Source: JAGXTF01 sp044224315 (lineage in GTDB: Bacteria > Bacteroidota > Bacteroidia > NS11-12g > UBA955). Taken from it: a DNA stretch of 64,000 nucleotides. The DNA is taken from assembly GCA_044224315.1 (NCBI GenBank), contig JBGAKR010000002.1, positions 372,001 to 436,000 on the forward strand, read 5' to 3'. Position numbers and translations under genes: made by a program. The notes beneath the pieces are model-generated. The model worked only from the letters and a program-made list of their open reading frames with translations, searched no databases and had not been told where the DNA came from. Below, piece by piece: positions 42,518 through 51,740 of this stretch (positions are counted from its first letter, which is position 1; each line of letters opens with the position of its first letter).

Positions 42518-44070
42518 CAGTGGATTAAGTTAACAGAATTTTGCTGCACATATTCGCACCAATCATCATATAAAGCATCGGTTAATACCCGCGGAAATTT
42601 ACTTTGACCGCCCATTTTGCCGTGCTTTTCCATCCATCCCAGAAAAACAGATTCGGGATATAAAACCACTTCCATTCCGGTTAAAATATGCTTGCGTTCT
42701 ACTGCATAATCATCGTTTAAATCACTGAGATTTTTATCAAGCAATTCTTTTACTTTATCTGGGTCAATTTCGGGATTATCGCAGGCGATATACCAGCGGT
42801 GGCCATATTTACCCTCTTCGCGCAATCCTTTTACAGTATATTCGGGGAAGGTGGTTTGTAATTCATTGGCCGTGCGCAGCAATCCTTCATTCATATTATC
42901 TACGCTTAAATGCTCGCCACAAATGCTTAAAAAATGTTTGGTGCGCCCGGTAATTTTTATTTCGCAGGCATCAAGGTCTGTAAATTTTACCACGTCGCCC
43001 AGCAAATAACGCCACGCACCGGCACAGGTGGTAATTAAAATGGCATACTCTTTATTTTCCTCTACCTCTTCCAGGTTCAAGGCCCTGGCGGTCTCCTTTA
43101 TTTCTCCGTGTTCATCGAAGTTTTCCTCGTTGAAAGGCACGAATTCAAAATAGGTATTATTTCTAAAAACCAGGCGCATACCCTCCGAATCTTCATGGGT
43201 TTGAAAAGCCACAAAACCTTCACTGGCCAGATACGATTCGAAATATTTAACCGGTTTGCCCATCATGGCATCCAGTTGTTTTTTATAGGGCGTAATGGAA
43301 ACTGCACCCCAGAGGTAAACCGAAAAGTTGGGCCAGATATCGTGGATAGAATTGAGGTGATACCTTTCCATAATTTTTTCGAAAAGGATTCGGATCCATG
43401 CCGGGCCTCCTGCTACCATTACCACATCCCACTCAGGGGCTGCATCTACCATGGCCTCTATTTTTACATGCCAATCGCGGTTTTTCTTTATTTCTTCTCC
43501 GGGGATATAAAAACGTTCAAACCATTGGGGAACATTGGCCGTGGTTATTCCACTCAAATCGCCCGAATAGCTCACACCGTCGAAATTCAAATCTGTGCTG
43601 CCTGATATGCCCAGGTAATTTTTAGTGAAAAAATCTTTGGGCACATCGGTTTTAGCCACAGCAAAGAGTTGACGGCGGCTGGCCCGCATTATGGATTTGA
43701 GCTGATCCTGTGTAACCGGAATATACTTGCTGCTGCCCTCGCTGGTACCCGAGCTAAGTGCGTAATACTCGGCCCGGCCCGGCCAGGTAATGTTAGACTC
43801 GCCCGCAAATTCGCGCTGCCACCACACATGCATTTTGCTGTAATTGCTAATGGGCACCCCTTGCGAAAAACTGGCGTATGGATTCTGCGATATCAGAATT
43901 TCCTCAAAGTTGAACTTTTTGCCAAATTCGGTACCCCTGGCTTTGTAAAGCATTTTTTTAAGGGTTTTTTCCTGCCACTTAACGGCTTTGGCGCGGTTAA
44001 AAGACAGAATATCGGTGATATTTCTGCCCCGATGAAACAATTGACCTAGGAATTCTATCGGCTTTTGCAT
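42517..44070 (-). CDS. GH3 auxin-responsive promoter family acyl-adenylating protein
   Basis: This 517-residue member of the GH3 branch of the ANL superfamily, related to plant acyl-amido synthetases, activates a carboxylate with ATP. Motifs are YYALSSGTSEGSSKYIPVTQ (phosphate loop), ESYLASEGFVAFQ and YLLGDVVKFTDLDACEIKITGRTKHFLSICGE. GH3 homologues are common in Bacteroidota, and their substrates are unknown. The ATG at 44070 is chosen because TATTTTTG lies just upstream. Coupling to murQ could hint at a cell-wall connection, but this is speculative. Confidence 0.85.
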   Translation of the reverse strand: MQKPIEFLGQLFHRGRNITDILSFNRAKAVKWQEKTLKKMLYKARGTEFGKKFNFEEILISQNPYASFSQGVPISNYSKMHVWWQREFAGESNITWPGRAEYYALSSGTSEGSSKYIPVTQDQLKSIMRASRRQLFAVAKTDVPKDFFTKNYLGISGSTDLNFDGVSYSGDLSGITTANVPQWFERFYIPGEEIKKNRDWHVKIEAMVDAAPEWDVVMVAGGPAWIRILFEKIMERYHLNSIHDIWPNFSVYLWGAVSITPYKKQLDAMMGKPVKYFESYLASEGFVAFQTHEDSEGMRLVFRNNTYFEFVPFNEENFDEHGEIKETARALNLEEVEENKEYAILITTCAGAWRYLLGDVVKFTDLDACEIKITGRTKHFLSICGEHLSVDNMNEGLLRTANELQTTFPEYTVKGLREEGKYGHRWYIACDNPEIDPDKVKELLDKNLSDLNDDYAVERKHILTGMEVVLYPESVFLGWMEKHGKMGGQSKFPRVLTDALYDDWCEYVQQNSVNLIH

Positions 44071-44078
44071 GAAAGGCA

Positions 44079-44086
44079 CAAAAATA
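44079..44086 (-). promoter_or_regulatory. -7 element of the GH3-murQ operon
   Basis: TATTTTTG on the minus strand, 8 bases before the GH3 ATG. Confidence 0.5.
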
Positions 44087-44162
44087 TGATTTAATGACCG
44101 ATAAAAAATGATTGACAGACCTGCAACCCATTTTGTAAATAAAACCCGAACTTTGCGCTTCC

Positions 44163-44543
44163 GTGAAAGAGAAACCAATTATCCTTACTGACGAAATCAG
44201 TTATAAATGGAAACAGGTGCTGGCCTTTTTTGAAACCCATTTTAACAAAAAACCCGACCTCAACGCCATTCTTTTCCTGATTGGCATTCGGGAATTGGGC
44301 GAATTGCCCGAAAAAAAATACACCAAAGACGAAAAAACCCACCTGATGCATATTGCCAACTGCAAAATACTCAGCTACAGCGGGTATTACCACCAAAAAG
44401 GAGTGGATGAAAAAAACTGGCCGGTGTGGGAAAACGTAAAACCCATTCCGCCTATGAACATATTTGAACAGGAAAACCTCATTCGCCAGCATGTGATTGA
44501 GTATTTCGAAACCGAAGAAATCATTACTTTTACCGAGTTATAG
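44163..44543 (+). CDS. conserved Bacteroidota hypothetical protein
   Basis: This 126-residue soluble protein starts at GTG 44163; GAACTTTG, a near-match to the -7 element, lies 9 bases upstream. It is helical and polar with an aromatic-rich middle (KILSYSGYYHQKGVDEKNWP) and no known motif. The gene ends 2 bases before the cyclophilin gene start, so they are probably cotranscribed. Function unknown. Confidence 0.65.
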   Translation: MKEKPIILTDEISYKWKQVLAFFETHFNKKPDLNAILFLIGIRELGELPEKKYTKDEKTHLMHIANCKILSYSGYYHQKGVDEKNWPVWENVKPIPPMNIFEQENLIRQHVIEYFETEEIITFTEL

Positions 44544-44545
44544 AG

Positions 44546-45448
44546 ATGAAACCCAAGTACACATTTATCCTCGTATCGGCATTGATTGCAGCAAGCAGTT
44601 GCGGCAACAAAAAAACCGGCACCGATTTGATGGACAGCTTAAAAAATGCCAACATCGATGAAAAATGGACCCCGATTGTACCCGACACCGCGGGTATGCG
44701 TAAAAAATATACCGTGGTAGAAATCACCACCAACCTGGGGGTAATGGAAGTAGCCCTGTTTGACGCTACCCCTAAGCACCGCGACAACTTTCTGAAGCTG
44801 GTAGAGACTGGATTTTACAACGACCTGCTTTTTCACCGCATTCAAAAAGATTTTATGATTCAGGGTGGGGACCCAAAATCCAAAAACGCCCCTATGACCC
44901 AGGATTTAGGCAGTGGAGGTCCCGGATATGAGCTAGATGCCGAAATCAAAGATACCCTTTACCATTATAAAGGTGCACTGTGCGCCGCCCGGTTGGGTGA
45001 TGACATAAACCCCGACAAAAAAAGCAGTGGCAGCCAGTTCTATATAGTTTCGGGGGCCTTATTTGGTACCACCGCCTTAAAAAATGCCATTAAAGACAGG
45101 GCCATGATTTCATTCCTCACCAACCCCGACAATCTGAGCTATAAACTGCGCCTGGCCAATTACCAAAAAACCGGCAATGAGGCTGCCATGCAAGTGCTTA
45201 TGGGCGAACTTACCCAGCAGGTACAACCCCTTACCGATAGTTTGTACAACAGCTTTCCTGCCCGTGCAAGGCAAATGTACGCCACCTGGGGGGGATACCC
45301 TGCCCTGGATAAAGAGTATACCATTTTTGGCTTCCTGATTAAGGGTTACGACGTGCTGGATGCCGCGCAGAAAGTAAAAACCAACCCCAATCAGCGCCCC
45401 TTGGAAGAAGTTAAGATTATCAAGGCCAGGGTATTAAAAAAGCCATAA
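44546..45448 (+). CDS. cyclophilin-type peptidyl-prolyl isomerase lipoprotein
   Basis: This 300-residue lipoprotein (lipobox AASSC) has a cyclophilin domain: FLKLVETGFYNDLLFHRIQKDFMIQGGD and SGSQFYIVSGALFGTT, closing with YTIFGFLIKGYDVLDA. About 90 residues (after FGTTALKNA) are inserted within the fold, a feature of a Bacteroidota subgroup. It presumably folds exported proteins in the periplasm. A second, shorter cyclophilin lipoprotein is at 56427. Confidence 0.88.
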   Translation: MKPKYTFILVSALIAASSCGNKKTGTDLMDSLKNANIDEKWTPIVPDTAGMRKKYTVVEITTNLGVMEVALFDATPKHRDNFLKLVETGFYNDLLFHRIQKDFMIQGGDPKSKNAPMTQDLGSGGPGYELDAEIKDTLYHYKGALCAARLGDDINPDKKSSGSQFYIVSGALFGTTALKNAIKDRAMISFLTNPDNLSYKLRLANYQKTGNEAAMQVLMGELTQQVQPLTDSLYNSFPARARQMYATWGGYPALDKEYTIFGFLIKGYDVLDAAQKVKTNPNQRPLEEVKIIKARVLKKP

Positions 45449-45582
45449 TTTGATTTTTTTTTTGTAAATACAATATTGCAATATACCTTTACCGCGTCGT
45501 TTAGCATTTTTTGCATTTTTTGAAAGATTATTTCTGACAGACTTGCATTAAGTACAACGGCTTATTAAAGAAACAATACCAT

Positions 45583-45828
45583 ATGACGATCTACGTTGGA
45601 AACCTCAACTTTCAGGCTACTGAGAATGACCTGAACAATCTATTTGCCGAATTCGGCGAAGTAACATCTGTGCGCATTATGAAAGACAAATTCACCGGCC
45701 GTGCCCGTGGTTTTGCTTTCGTAGAACTTTCATCTCCCGAACAGGAAGAAGCTGCCATCTCCTCTTTGCACGACAAAGAGTTTATGACCCGTAAATTAGT
45801 AATCAACCAGGCAAAGGATAAATCCTGA
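45583..45828 (+). CDS. RRM-type RNA-binding protein
   Basis: This 81-residue protein consists of a single RNA recognition motif: RNP2 is IYVGNL and RNP1 is RGFAFVEL, with the variable loops typical of bacterial cold-induced Rbp proteins. It likely binds mRNA in the cytoplasm, possibly at low temperature. A 134-base leader region upstream shows no clear -7 element but is long enough to hold a structured 5' UTR. Single-gene unit. Confidence 0.92.
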   Translation: MTIYVGNLNFQATENDLNNLFAEFGEVTSVRIMKDKFTGRARGFAFVELSSPEQEEAAISSLHDKEFMTRKLVINQAKDKS

Positions 45829-45855
45829 TATTTTCATACCCGAACTGACAAAATA

Positions 45856-45886
45856 TTTGCAGTTTCAGGGATTTTCCTTACCTTTG
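45856..45886 (+). promoter_or_regulatory. promoter of rimP-nusA-infB
   Basis: TTTG (45856-45859), a 19-base spacer and TACCTTTG (45879-45886) match the Bacteroidota consensus exactly. Confidence 0.65.
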
Positions 45887-45910
45887 TAACACTTTTCCTA
45901 GTAACTATGG

Positions 45911-45942
45911 AAGGGGACAAGCCAAAAGCAGTCCCCTTTTTT
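45911..45942 (+). terminator. hairpin with T-tract in the rimP leader, candidate attenuator
   Basis: AAGGGGAC (45911-45918) pairs with GTCCCCTT (45931-45938), closed by a 12-base loop and followed by T residues to 45942. It lies between the promoter and the rimP ATG (45950), so it could terminate transcription or control translation of the nusA operon. Confidence 0.65.
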
Positions 45943-45949
45943 ATTGAAA

Positions 45950-46423
45950 ATGAAAAAAATAAGCGAAGCACTCACAGCAATGGTAGCCGCCGAAGCAGAA
46001 AAGGCCGGGGTTTTTATTGTTGGGCAGTCACATGGCCTGCAAGGGCTATACCGCTACTATATAGACAGTGAAGGCGCCCTGAATATGCTTACCCTTACAG
46101 AGCTTACCCGCAAGGTATCGGCTTTGATTGATGAAGCTGACCTGGGCGATGAAGCTTTTACTTTCGAAATATCATCGCCTGGCGCCGACAAGCCCCTTAC
46201 CGACATCCGTCAGTATGGCAAGCATGTAGGCCGCACTTTCAAAGTGGAACCTGCAGAAGGGGAAGAGTTTGAAGGTGTGCTTAAAGCAGTGAATGGCAAC
46301 ATTTTAAGCTTTGAGAAAAAAATAGTGACCAAAGAAAAGGGTAAAAAAACGGAAACCCTGGAAATGACCGAAATTCCGTTTGACCAAATTAACAGTGCAA
46401 CCATAAAACTAGTGTTTAAATAA
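45950..46423 (+). CDS. rimP: ribosome maturation factor RimP
   Basis: This 157-residue protein is needed for 30S maturation. Its N-terminal domain has GVFIVGQSHGLQGLYRYYID and ISSPGADKPLTDIRQY (the family motif EvSSPGldrpL is close), followed by a SH3-like C-terminal domain with FEGVLKAVNGNILSF. The ATG at 45950 is preferred over a TTG two codons before it. It lies 3 bases upstream of nusA. Confidence 0.92.
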   Translation: MKKISEALTAMVAAEAEKAGVFIVGQSHGLQGLYRYYIDSEGALNMLTLTELTRKVSALIDEADLGDEAFTFEISSPGADKPLTDIRQYGKHVGRTFKVEPAEGEEFEGVLKAVNGNILSFEKKIVTKEKGKKTETLEMTEIPFDQINSATIKLVFK

Positions 46424-46426
46424 ATT

Positions 46427-47689
46427 ATGAAATCCAAAGTAAAAGACCCGGGTATAAACCTCGTAGAGAGTTTTTCGGAGTTTAAGGAATTCAAAAACAT
46501 TGACCGCGCCACCATGATGCGCGTGCTTGAAGATGTATTTCGCAGTATGCTTCGCAAGCGCCACGGCAACGACGCAAGGTTTGATATTATTATCAACACC
46601 GAAACCGGTGATATAGAAATGTATCACCTGCGCCTGATTGTAGAAGATGGTGAGGTGGAAGATGAAAATCTCCAAATCAGCATTACCGATGCCCGCAAAT
46701 TGGAACCCGACTACGCCGTGGGTGAAGATTGTATACAGGAAACCTACCTCGATGATTTTGGCCGCCGCAGCATTTTAAATGCCCGTCAGGCCCTCATGAG
46801 CCGGATTCTGGAACTGGAAAAAGACGAACTCTTCCGCAAATACGCCGATAAACGCGGCGAAATTATTACAGGTGAAGTTTACAATATTTGGAAACGCGAA
46901 ATGATGGTGCTCGACGATGAAGGCAACGAGCTGATTATGCCCAAAGAGCACATGATTCCGCGCGATATGTTTAAAAAAGGCGATACCATCCGCGCCGTTG
47001 TGCACGAGGTAAACATGGATAAAGGTGCGCCCCGCATCATTATCTCTCGCACCTCGCCCGAATTTTTGGAACGCCTGTTTGAACTGGAAGTACCCGAAAT
47101 TCTCGATGGTTTAATTACCATCAAACGCGTAGTGCGCGAGCCCGGTGAAAGAGCCAAAGTAGCCGTGGAAAGCTATGATGACCGTATTGACCCGGTTGGT
47201 GCCTGCGTAGGGGTAAAAGGGGCACGTATTCACGGAATTGTGCGTGAATTGCGCAACGAAAATATCGACGTAATTAATTACACCACCAACAATGCCCTGT
47301 TTGTACAACGCGCCCTGCAACCAGCAGCCATTAGCCGCATGGAGCTGGACGACACTACCAAACGCGCCGATGTATACCTCGAAAACGACCAGGTTTCACT
47401 GGCCATTGGTAAGGGTGGATTTAATATTAAACTGGCCAGCAGACTTACCGGCTACCAAATTGAGGTATACCGCGTAACCCAAGGTCAACAGGATGAGGAC
47501 GATGTAGAATTGATCGAATTCCTGGATGAAATCGACAATTGGATTATTGATGAATTCAAACGCATAGGTTTAGATTCAGCAAGATCTGTATTGAGAACCA
47601 GCACCGAAGATCTGATGCGCAGAACAGAGCTGGAAGAAGAAACAATTCTGGAGGTAAAAAGAATCCTTCAGGCTGAATTCGAAGATTGA
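46427..47689 (+). CDS. nusA: transcription termination/antitermination factor NusA
   Basis: NusA is 420 residues long here. The N-terminal RNA polymerase-binding domain (about 1-130) is followed by an S1 domain (RGEIITGEVYNIWKREMMVL) and KH domains with VGACVGVKGARIHGIVREL and VSLAIGKGGFNIKLASRLTG. The C-terminal acidic repeats of E. coli NusA are absent, as usual in Bacteroidota. Binding of NusA to nascent RNA could act on the leader hairpin of its own operon. Confidence 0.95.
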   Translation: MKSKVKDPGINLVESFSEFKEFKNIDRATMMRVLEDVFRSMLRKRHGNDARFDIIINTETGDIEMYHLRLIVEDGEVEDENLQISITDARKLEPDYAVGEDCIQETYLDDFGRRSILNARQALMSRILELEKDELFRKYADKRGEIITGEVYNIWKREMMVLDDEGNELIMPKEHMIPRDMFKKGDTIRAVVHEVNMDKGAPRIIISRTSPEFLERLFELEVPEILDGLITIKRVVREPGERAKVAVESYDDRIDPVGACVGVKGARIHGIVRELRNENIDVINYTTNNALFVQRALQPAAISRMELDDTTKRADVYLENDQVSLAIGKGGFNIKLASRLTGYQIEVYRVTQGQQDEDDVELIEFLDEIDNWIIDEFKRIGLDSARSVLRTSTEDLMRRTELEEETILEVKRILQAEFED

Positions 47690-47843
47690 TGCAAAACCGA
47701 ATGTTTTTCTACGCATGAAAACTGCGGTTTGCAGAACTACAAAACCCATACGCAATGCCGGGTTTTGTGAAATATTAATCCTTTGAAATCGGGGGAAAAT
47801 TAGGGCAAAAAAACCTTGCAATGATTTTCTCCCGGGTTCGGGA

Positions 47844-47875
47844 CTTGGCATTGCAAAGGAATAGAACTAATTTTG
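47844..47875 (+). promoter_or_regulatory. possible internal promoter before infB
   Basis: TTG (47844-47846), a 21-base spacer and TAATTTTG (47868-47875) precede the infB ATG by 11 bases, in a 197-base spacer after nusA. Confidence 0.45.
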
Positions 47876-47886
47876 AACTCGAAATA

Positions 47887-50694
47887 ATGGGAGAATATCG
47901 TTTAGCGAAAGTAGCAAGCGAACTTAACAGGAGTGCTAAGGATCTGGCTGAATACCTGATATCAAAGGGATTTAGTGTGGATGCCAAACCCACTTCCAAA
48001 ATCAACGAAGAAATGCATCTTCTGTTGGTGCAGGAATTTAGTGCTGATAAAGCAGCTAAAGATGAAGCCAACAAATTAAAAACAGGCAAGGAAAATAAAA
48101 CTCCTGTTACCGTTTTACCAACCAAACCCGTGCTAAAATCGGCCCCTCCGAAAGAGGAAATTCCGGTAATAGCCGAGCCCCCAAAACCCGCGGAGGTGAA
48201 GCCTCCGGTGGTTGAAAAGGTGCCCGAACCGGTGGTTGAAAAACCCAAAGAAATTGTTGTAGAAAAAGAAGCAGAAACTTCAGATAAAATTGAAGTAAAA
48301 AAACAACAAATCGAAGGGCCCAAAATTCTGGGCAAAATCGAACTCGATGAAAAACCAGCACGCGGAAAAGGCAAAGGCAAAGAAAAAGAGAAGGAAAAAG
48401 AAAAAGAGGTTAAACCCGCTGCAAAAGCAGAACCTAAGCCCGAACCTGTAGTTCCTCCGGCGAAAAAAGAACCGGTTGTAGAAATACCCGCAGCGCAAGA
48501 ACCACCCGCGGTGGAAGTGCTACCCGAAGAAGATGAGCAGGAACGTATCGAAACCAAATTCGAAAAACTTTCAGGCCCTAAAGTTTTGGGTAAAATCGAC
48601 CTTCCGAAAGATTCACCGAAAGGACTTAAAACACTCGCCGATGAAGCACGCGAGGATCTGAGAGAAAAACGCAAGCGCAAACGCAAAAAAGTGGATGCCG
48701 AAAAAGTTGCGGTTCAGGATAAGATTAAGGAAGAAGAAAAAACCCAACGCGAAATACGCCGCAAAGAGGAGGTAAAACCCGCCGTTTCGCAGAAAAAAGT
48801 GGGTGAAAAGGTTAAAACCACCATGGGTAAAATGGGCGGTTCGGGCCAAACCCGCGGCTTAAAACAAAAACTCAAATTCCAGAAACGCGAAAAATCTCAA
48901 AGGGTTGAAGCCGATGAGAAAAAACGCAAAGAACTGGAAAGTAAAATATTGAAGGTTACCGAATTCCTTACCGCCAACGAACTGGCTGTAATGATGAACA
49001 TCCCCGTTACCCAGGTTATTTCGGCCTGTTTTAAACTGGGCATTATGGTGGCCATCAACCAGCGTTTGGATGCCCAAACCATTGAAATTGTGGCCGATGA
49101 ATACGGCTTTACCGTTGAATTTGTGGATGCCGAGGCTACCCTGGAGGCCGCTGACGAAGAAGTGGATGATCCTGCTGATCTGGAGCCACGCCCACCCATT
49201 GTAACTGTAATGGGTCACGTAGATCATGGTAAAACATCATTACTCGATTACATCCGTAAAGAAAATGTAATTGCCGGTGAAGCCGGAGGTATTACCCAGC
49301 ACATTGGTGCTTATGAGGTAACCCTGGCTGATGGACGTGCCATTACTTTCCTCGATACTCCGGGTCACGAAGCATTTACCGCTATGCGTGCTAGGGGAGC
49401 TAAAGTAACCGACTTAGCCATTATAGTAATTGCTGCCGACGATAGCGTGATGCCACAAACCCGCGAGGCCATAGCCCACGCGCAGGCCGCTGGCGTATCG
49501 ATGGTGTTTGCATTTAACAAAATTGACAAGGAAGGCGCCAACCCCGACAAAATCAGGGAAGAACTAGCCGGTATGAATATTCTGGTGGAAGACTGGGGTG
49601 GTAAATTCCAGTGCCAGGAAATCTCAGCCAAAAAAGGCCTGAACGTAGACAAACTGCTGGATAAAGTTCTGCTGGAAGCGGAAATGATGGAATTGAAAGC
49701 CAATCCCCATCGCCGTGCCAAGGGTACTGTAATTGAAGCTACACAGGAAAAAGGTCGCGGTATTGTGTGCAGCTTGCTGGTACAAAATGGTACCCTGCAT
49801 GTAGGCGACTTTATGGTAGCAGGCCCCAATTATGCCAAAGTACGTGCCTTATATAACGAACGCGGTCAGCGCGTAGACAGTGCCCCTCCGGGTACTCCGG
49901 TAAAAATGCTGGGTTTCTCGGAAAACCCCACCGCTGGTGATGCATTTGTAGTACTGGCCGAAGAAAGCGATGCCAAGGAACTTGCAAACAAACGTATGCA
50001 ACTGGTTCGCGAACAGGGTATACGAACCAAACGCCACATTACCCTCGACGAAATTGGTCGCAGGCTTGCTATTGGTAACTTTAAAGAGCTGAAACTGATT
50101 GTAAAAGGTGATGTAGACGGATCGGTAGAAGCCTTGAGTGATGCCCTGCTGAAACTTAGCACCGAAGAGATTGCCGTAAACGTAATTCACAGCGGTGTAG
50201 GTCAGATTACCGAAAGCGATGTATTGCTTGCCAGTGCTTCTGATGCCATTATTCTTGGATTCCAGGTGCGTCCTTCATCTAAAGCCAAACAACTGGCCGA
50301 AGCTGAAGACATCGATATACGTGCATATTCTGTAATTTATAAAGCCATAGAGGAAATTAAAGCCGCTATGGAAGGTATGCTCAGCCCTGAGGTTGTAGAG
50401 AAAGTAATTGGTACCGTAGAGGTGCGCGATGTTTTCAAAATTACCAAAGTGGGCGCTGTAGCAGGTTGCTATGTAACCGATGGTATGGTAGACCGCAAAA
50501 GCAAAATACGCATTATCCGCGATGGGGTGGTAATACACACCGGTGTGCTCGAGTCTTTGAAACGTTTTAAAGACGATGTAAAAGAAGTGGCACGTGGCTA
50601 TGAGTGCGGATTGCAGGTTGCCGGATACAACGATATTCAGGTAGGCGACTACCTTGAAGTATACAAAGAGGAAGAAGTTAAACGCAAATTGTAA
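47887..50694 (+). CDS. infB: translation initiation factor IF-2
   Basis: This GTPase brings initiator tRNA to the 30S subunit. The first residues form the IF2_N module (YRLAKVASELNRSAKDLAEY). A highly charged Lys/Glu/Pro linker of about 300 residues follows, then a second IF2_N and the G domain with VMGHVDHGKTSLLDYI, FLDTPGHEAFTAMRARGAK and FAFNKIDKEGANPDKI, and domains II-IV to the end. 935 residues is normal for Bacteroidota. The start at 47887 gives the conserved N-terminus; an ATG at 47821 would add 22 unlikely residues. Confidence 0.97.
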   Translation: MGEYRLAKVASELNRSAKDLAEYLISKGFSVDAKPTSKINEEMHLLLVQEFSADKAAKDEANKLKTGKENKTPVTVLPTKPVLKSAPPKEEIPVIAEPPKPAEVKPPVVEKVPEPVVEKPKEIVVEKEAETSDKIEVKKQQIEGPKILGKIELDEKPARGKGKGKEKEKEKEKEVKPAAKAEPKPEPVVPPAKKEPVVEIPAAQEPPAVEVLPEEDEQERIETKFEKLSGPKVLGKIDLPKDSPKGLKTLADEAREDLREKRKRKRKKVDAEKVAVQDKIKEEEKTQREIRRKEEVKPAVSQKKVGEKVKTTMGKMGGSGQTRGLKQKLKFQKREKSQRVEADEKKRKELESKILKVTEFLTANELAVMMNIPVTQVISACFKLGIMVAINQRLDAQTIEIVADEYGFTVEFVDAEATLEAADEEVDDPADLEPRPPIVTVMGHVDHGKTSLLDYIRKENVIAGEAGGITQHIGAYEVTLADGRAITFLDTPGHEAFTAMRARGAKVTDLAIIVIAADDSVMPQTREAIAHAQAAGVSMVFAFNKIDKEGANPDKIREELAGMNILVEDWGGKFQCQEISAKKGLNVDKLLDKVLLEAEMMELKANPHRRAKGTVIEATQEKGRGIVCSLLVQNGTLHVGDFMVAGPNYAKVRALYNERGQRVDSAPPGTPVKMLGFSENPTAGDAFVVLAEESDAKELANKRMQLVREQGIRTKRHITLDEIGRRLAIGNFKELKLIVKGDVDGSVEALSDALLKLSTEEIAVNVIHSGVGQITESDVLLASASDAIILGFQVRPSSKAKQLAEAEDIDIRAYSVIYKAIEEIKAAMEGMLSPEVVEKVIGTVEVRDVFKITKVGAVAGCYVTDGMVDRKSKIRIIRDGVVIHTGVLESLKRFKDDVKEVARGYECGLQVAGYNDIQVGDYLEVYKEEEVKRKL

Positions 50695-50724
50695 TTTGCG
50701 TTTAAGCTTTTCTTTTTAATTAAA

Positions 50725-51216
50725 TCAATTACGTTTTTTAGGATTGCCGTTTCTTTCGGCATTGAGGGAAGCTTCTTCCATCATTTCACGCATTTTATCT
50801 TGGGCTTTCAGTAACTCCTCAATGAGGCGTTCGCGTTCATTGCGGAGGGTATATAGCTCATTGGCCAGATTTACAGTTTGTATGATTTCATCGCGGTCCC
50901 AGGGTTTTAGCATGTATTTAAAAATGCGTCCACTGTTTAGGGCTTCACGTGCTACCTGAAAATCCTGATAAGCAGTAAGAATAATTTTTAATGATTTGGG
51001 ATATTTGGCACTAATAGCCAGTAAAAACTCTGTACCCGCAACCCCGGGCATTTTTTGGTCGCTGATAATTACCTGATAATCTTTTTTGCTCAATGCATCC
51101 AGTGCAAATGGCAAACTGGTGGTAGCAGTAACATCAAAATCTCTTCTAAAACTTGCCTCAAATGCCTTCACATTTGTTTCCTCATCATCGATGTATAATA
51201 CGCTGGGTTTTTCCAT
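50725..51216 (-). CDS. receiver-only response regulator with coiled-coil tail
   Basis: This 163-residue protein has a CheY-like receiver with acidic pocket (LYIDDEE), phosphoacceptor Asp53 in IISDQKMPGVAGTEF, Thr in ILTAYQD and Lys in MLKPWDRDEI. About 45 residues of predicted helix (ERERLIEELLKAQDKMREMM) follow. It has no DNA-binding domain, so it acts by protein contacts. Receivers ending in KPW(D/N) are often found next to hybrid kinases or HD-GYP proteins. It lies 20 bases behind the similar gene at 51237. Confidence 0.85.
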   Translation of the reverse strand: MEKPSVLYIDDEETNVKAFEASFRRDFDVTATTSLPFALDALSKKDYQVIISDQKMPGVAGTEFLLAISAKYPKSLKIILTAYQDFQVAREALNSGRIFKYMLKPWDRDEIIQTVNLANELYTLRNERERLIEELLKAQDKMREMMEEASLNAERNGNPKKRN

Positions 51217-51236
51217 TTTTTCGATTTTAGTGAGCT

Positions 51237-51704
51237 TTATGACAATAAATTTTGCCTTGCCAAAAACTCCAATTGCTCGTTCACAACTCTCAATTCTTCC
51301 AAATCTTTTTTAGCAGTGATTTGGTCTTGATAAACTTTATATGCCTCCAGAATACTCTCTTTTAATTGCTCATTATTCCAAGGTTTTTGAATGTATTTAA
51401 ATATTTTTCCTTTATTTACTGCATCAACAACAATATTGATATCGGCATAACCTGTAATCAATATTCGCATCACATCCGGAAGCGCAAACTGAATTTTTTC
51501 AAAAAACTCTACACCGGTAATTCCAGGCATCCGTTGGTCGGATAAAATTACATGCATGGGCTCTTTGTCGAGCAATTCTAAGGCTTCGGTAACATTTATG
51601 CATGTAAATACCTGAAAGTCACGCCGGAAGGTGGCTTTGAACGCCTCTAGATTGTGAACTTCATCGTCCACAAACAGCACTCTTATTTTATCTTCCGATG
51701 ACAT
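51237..51704 (-). CDS. receiver-only response regulator
   Basis: This 155-residue paralogue of the previous gene has Asp56 in VILSDQRMPGITGVEF, ILITGYADINIVVDAV and YIQKPWNNEQL, and a helical tail (AKKDLEELRVVNEQLEFLA). The two genes form a minus-strand operon that diverges, with a 36-base spacer, from the E1-GNAT-kinase operon. Phosphorylation by the histidine kinase at 53515 is the obvious hypothesis. The duplication suggests two parallel outputs. Confidence 0.85.
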   Translation of the reverse strand: MSSEDKIRVLFVDDEVHNLEAFKATFRRDFQVFTCINVTEALELLDKEPMHVILSDQRMPGITGVEFFEKIQFALPDVMRILITGYADINIVVDAVNKGKIFKYIQKPWNNEQLKESILEAYKVYQDQITAKKDLEELRVVNEQLEFLARQNLLS

Positions 51705-51720
51705 TTTCGACTGTAGTCTT

Positions 51721-51728
51721 TACCTTTG
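51721..51728 (+). promoter_or_regulatory. -7 element of the E1-GNAT-kinase operon
   Basis: TACCTTTG lies 12 bases before the ATG at 51741, inside the 36-base divergent spacer. Confidence 0.55.
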
Positions 51729-51740
51729 TAATGCAAAATA

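Noticed and set aside
47775..48686. Open frame of 303 codons opposite infB
   Set aside because: The Ser/Phe-rich sequence results from the Lys/Glu-rich IF-2 linker read in antisense.
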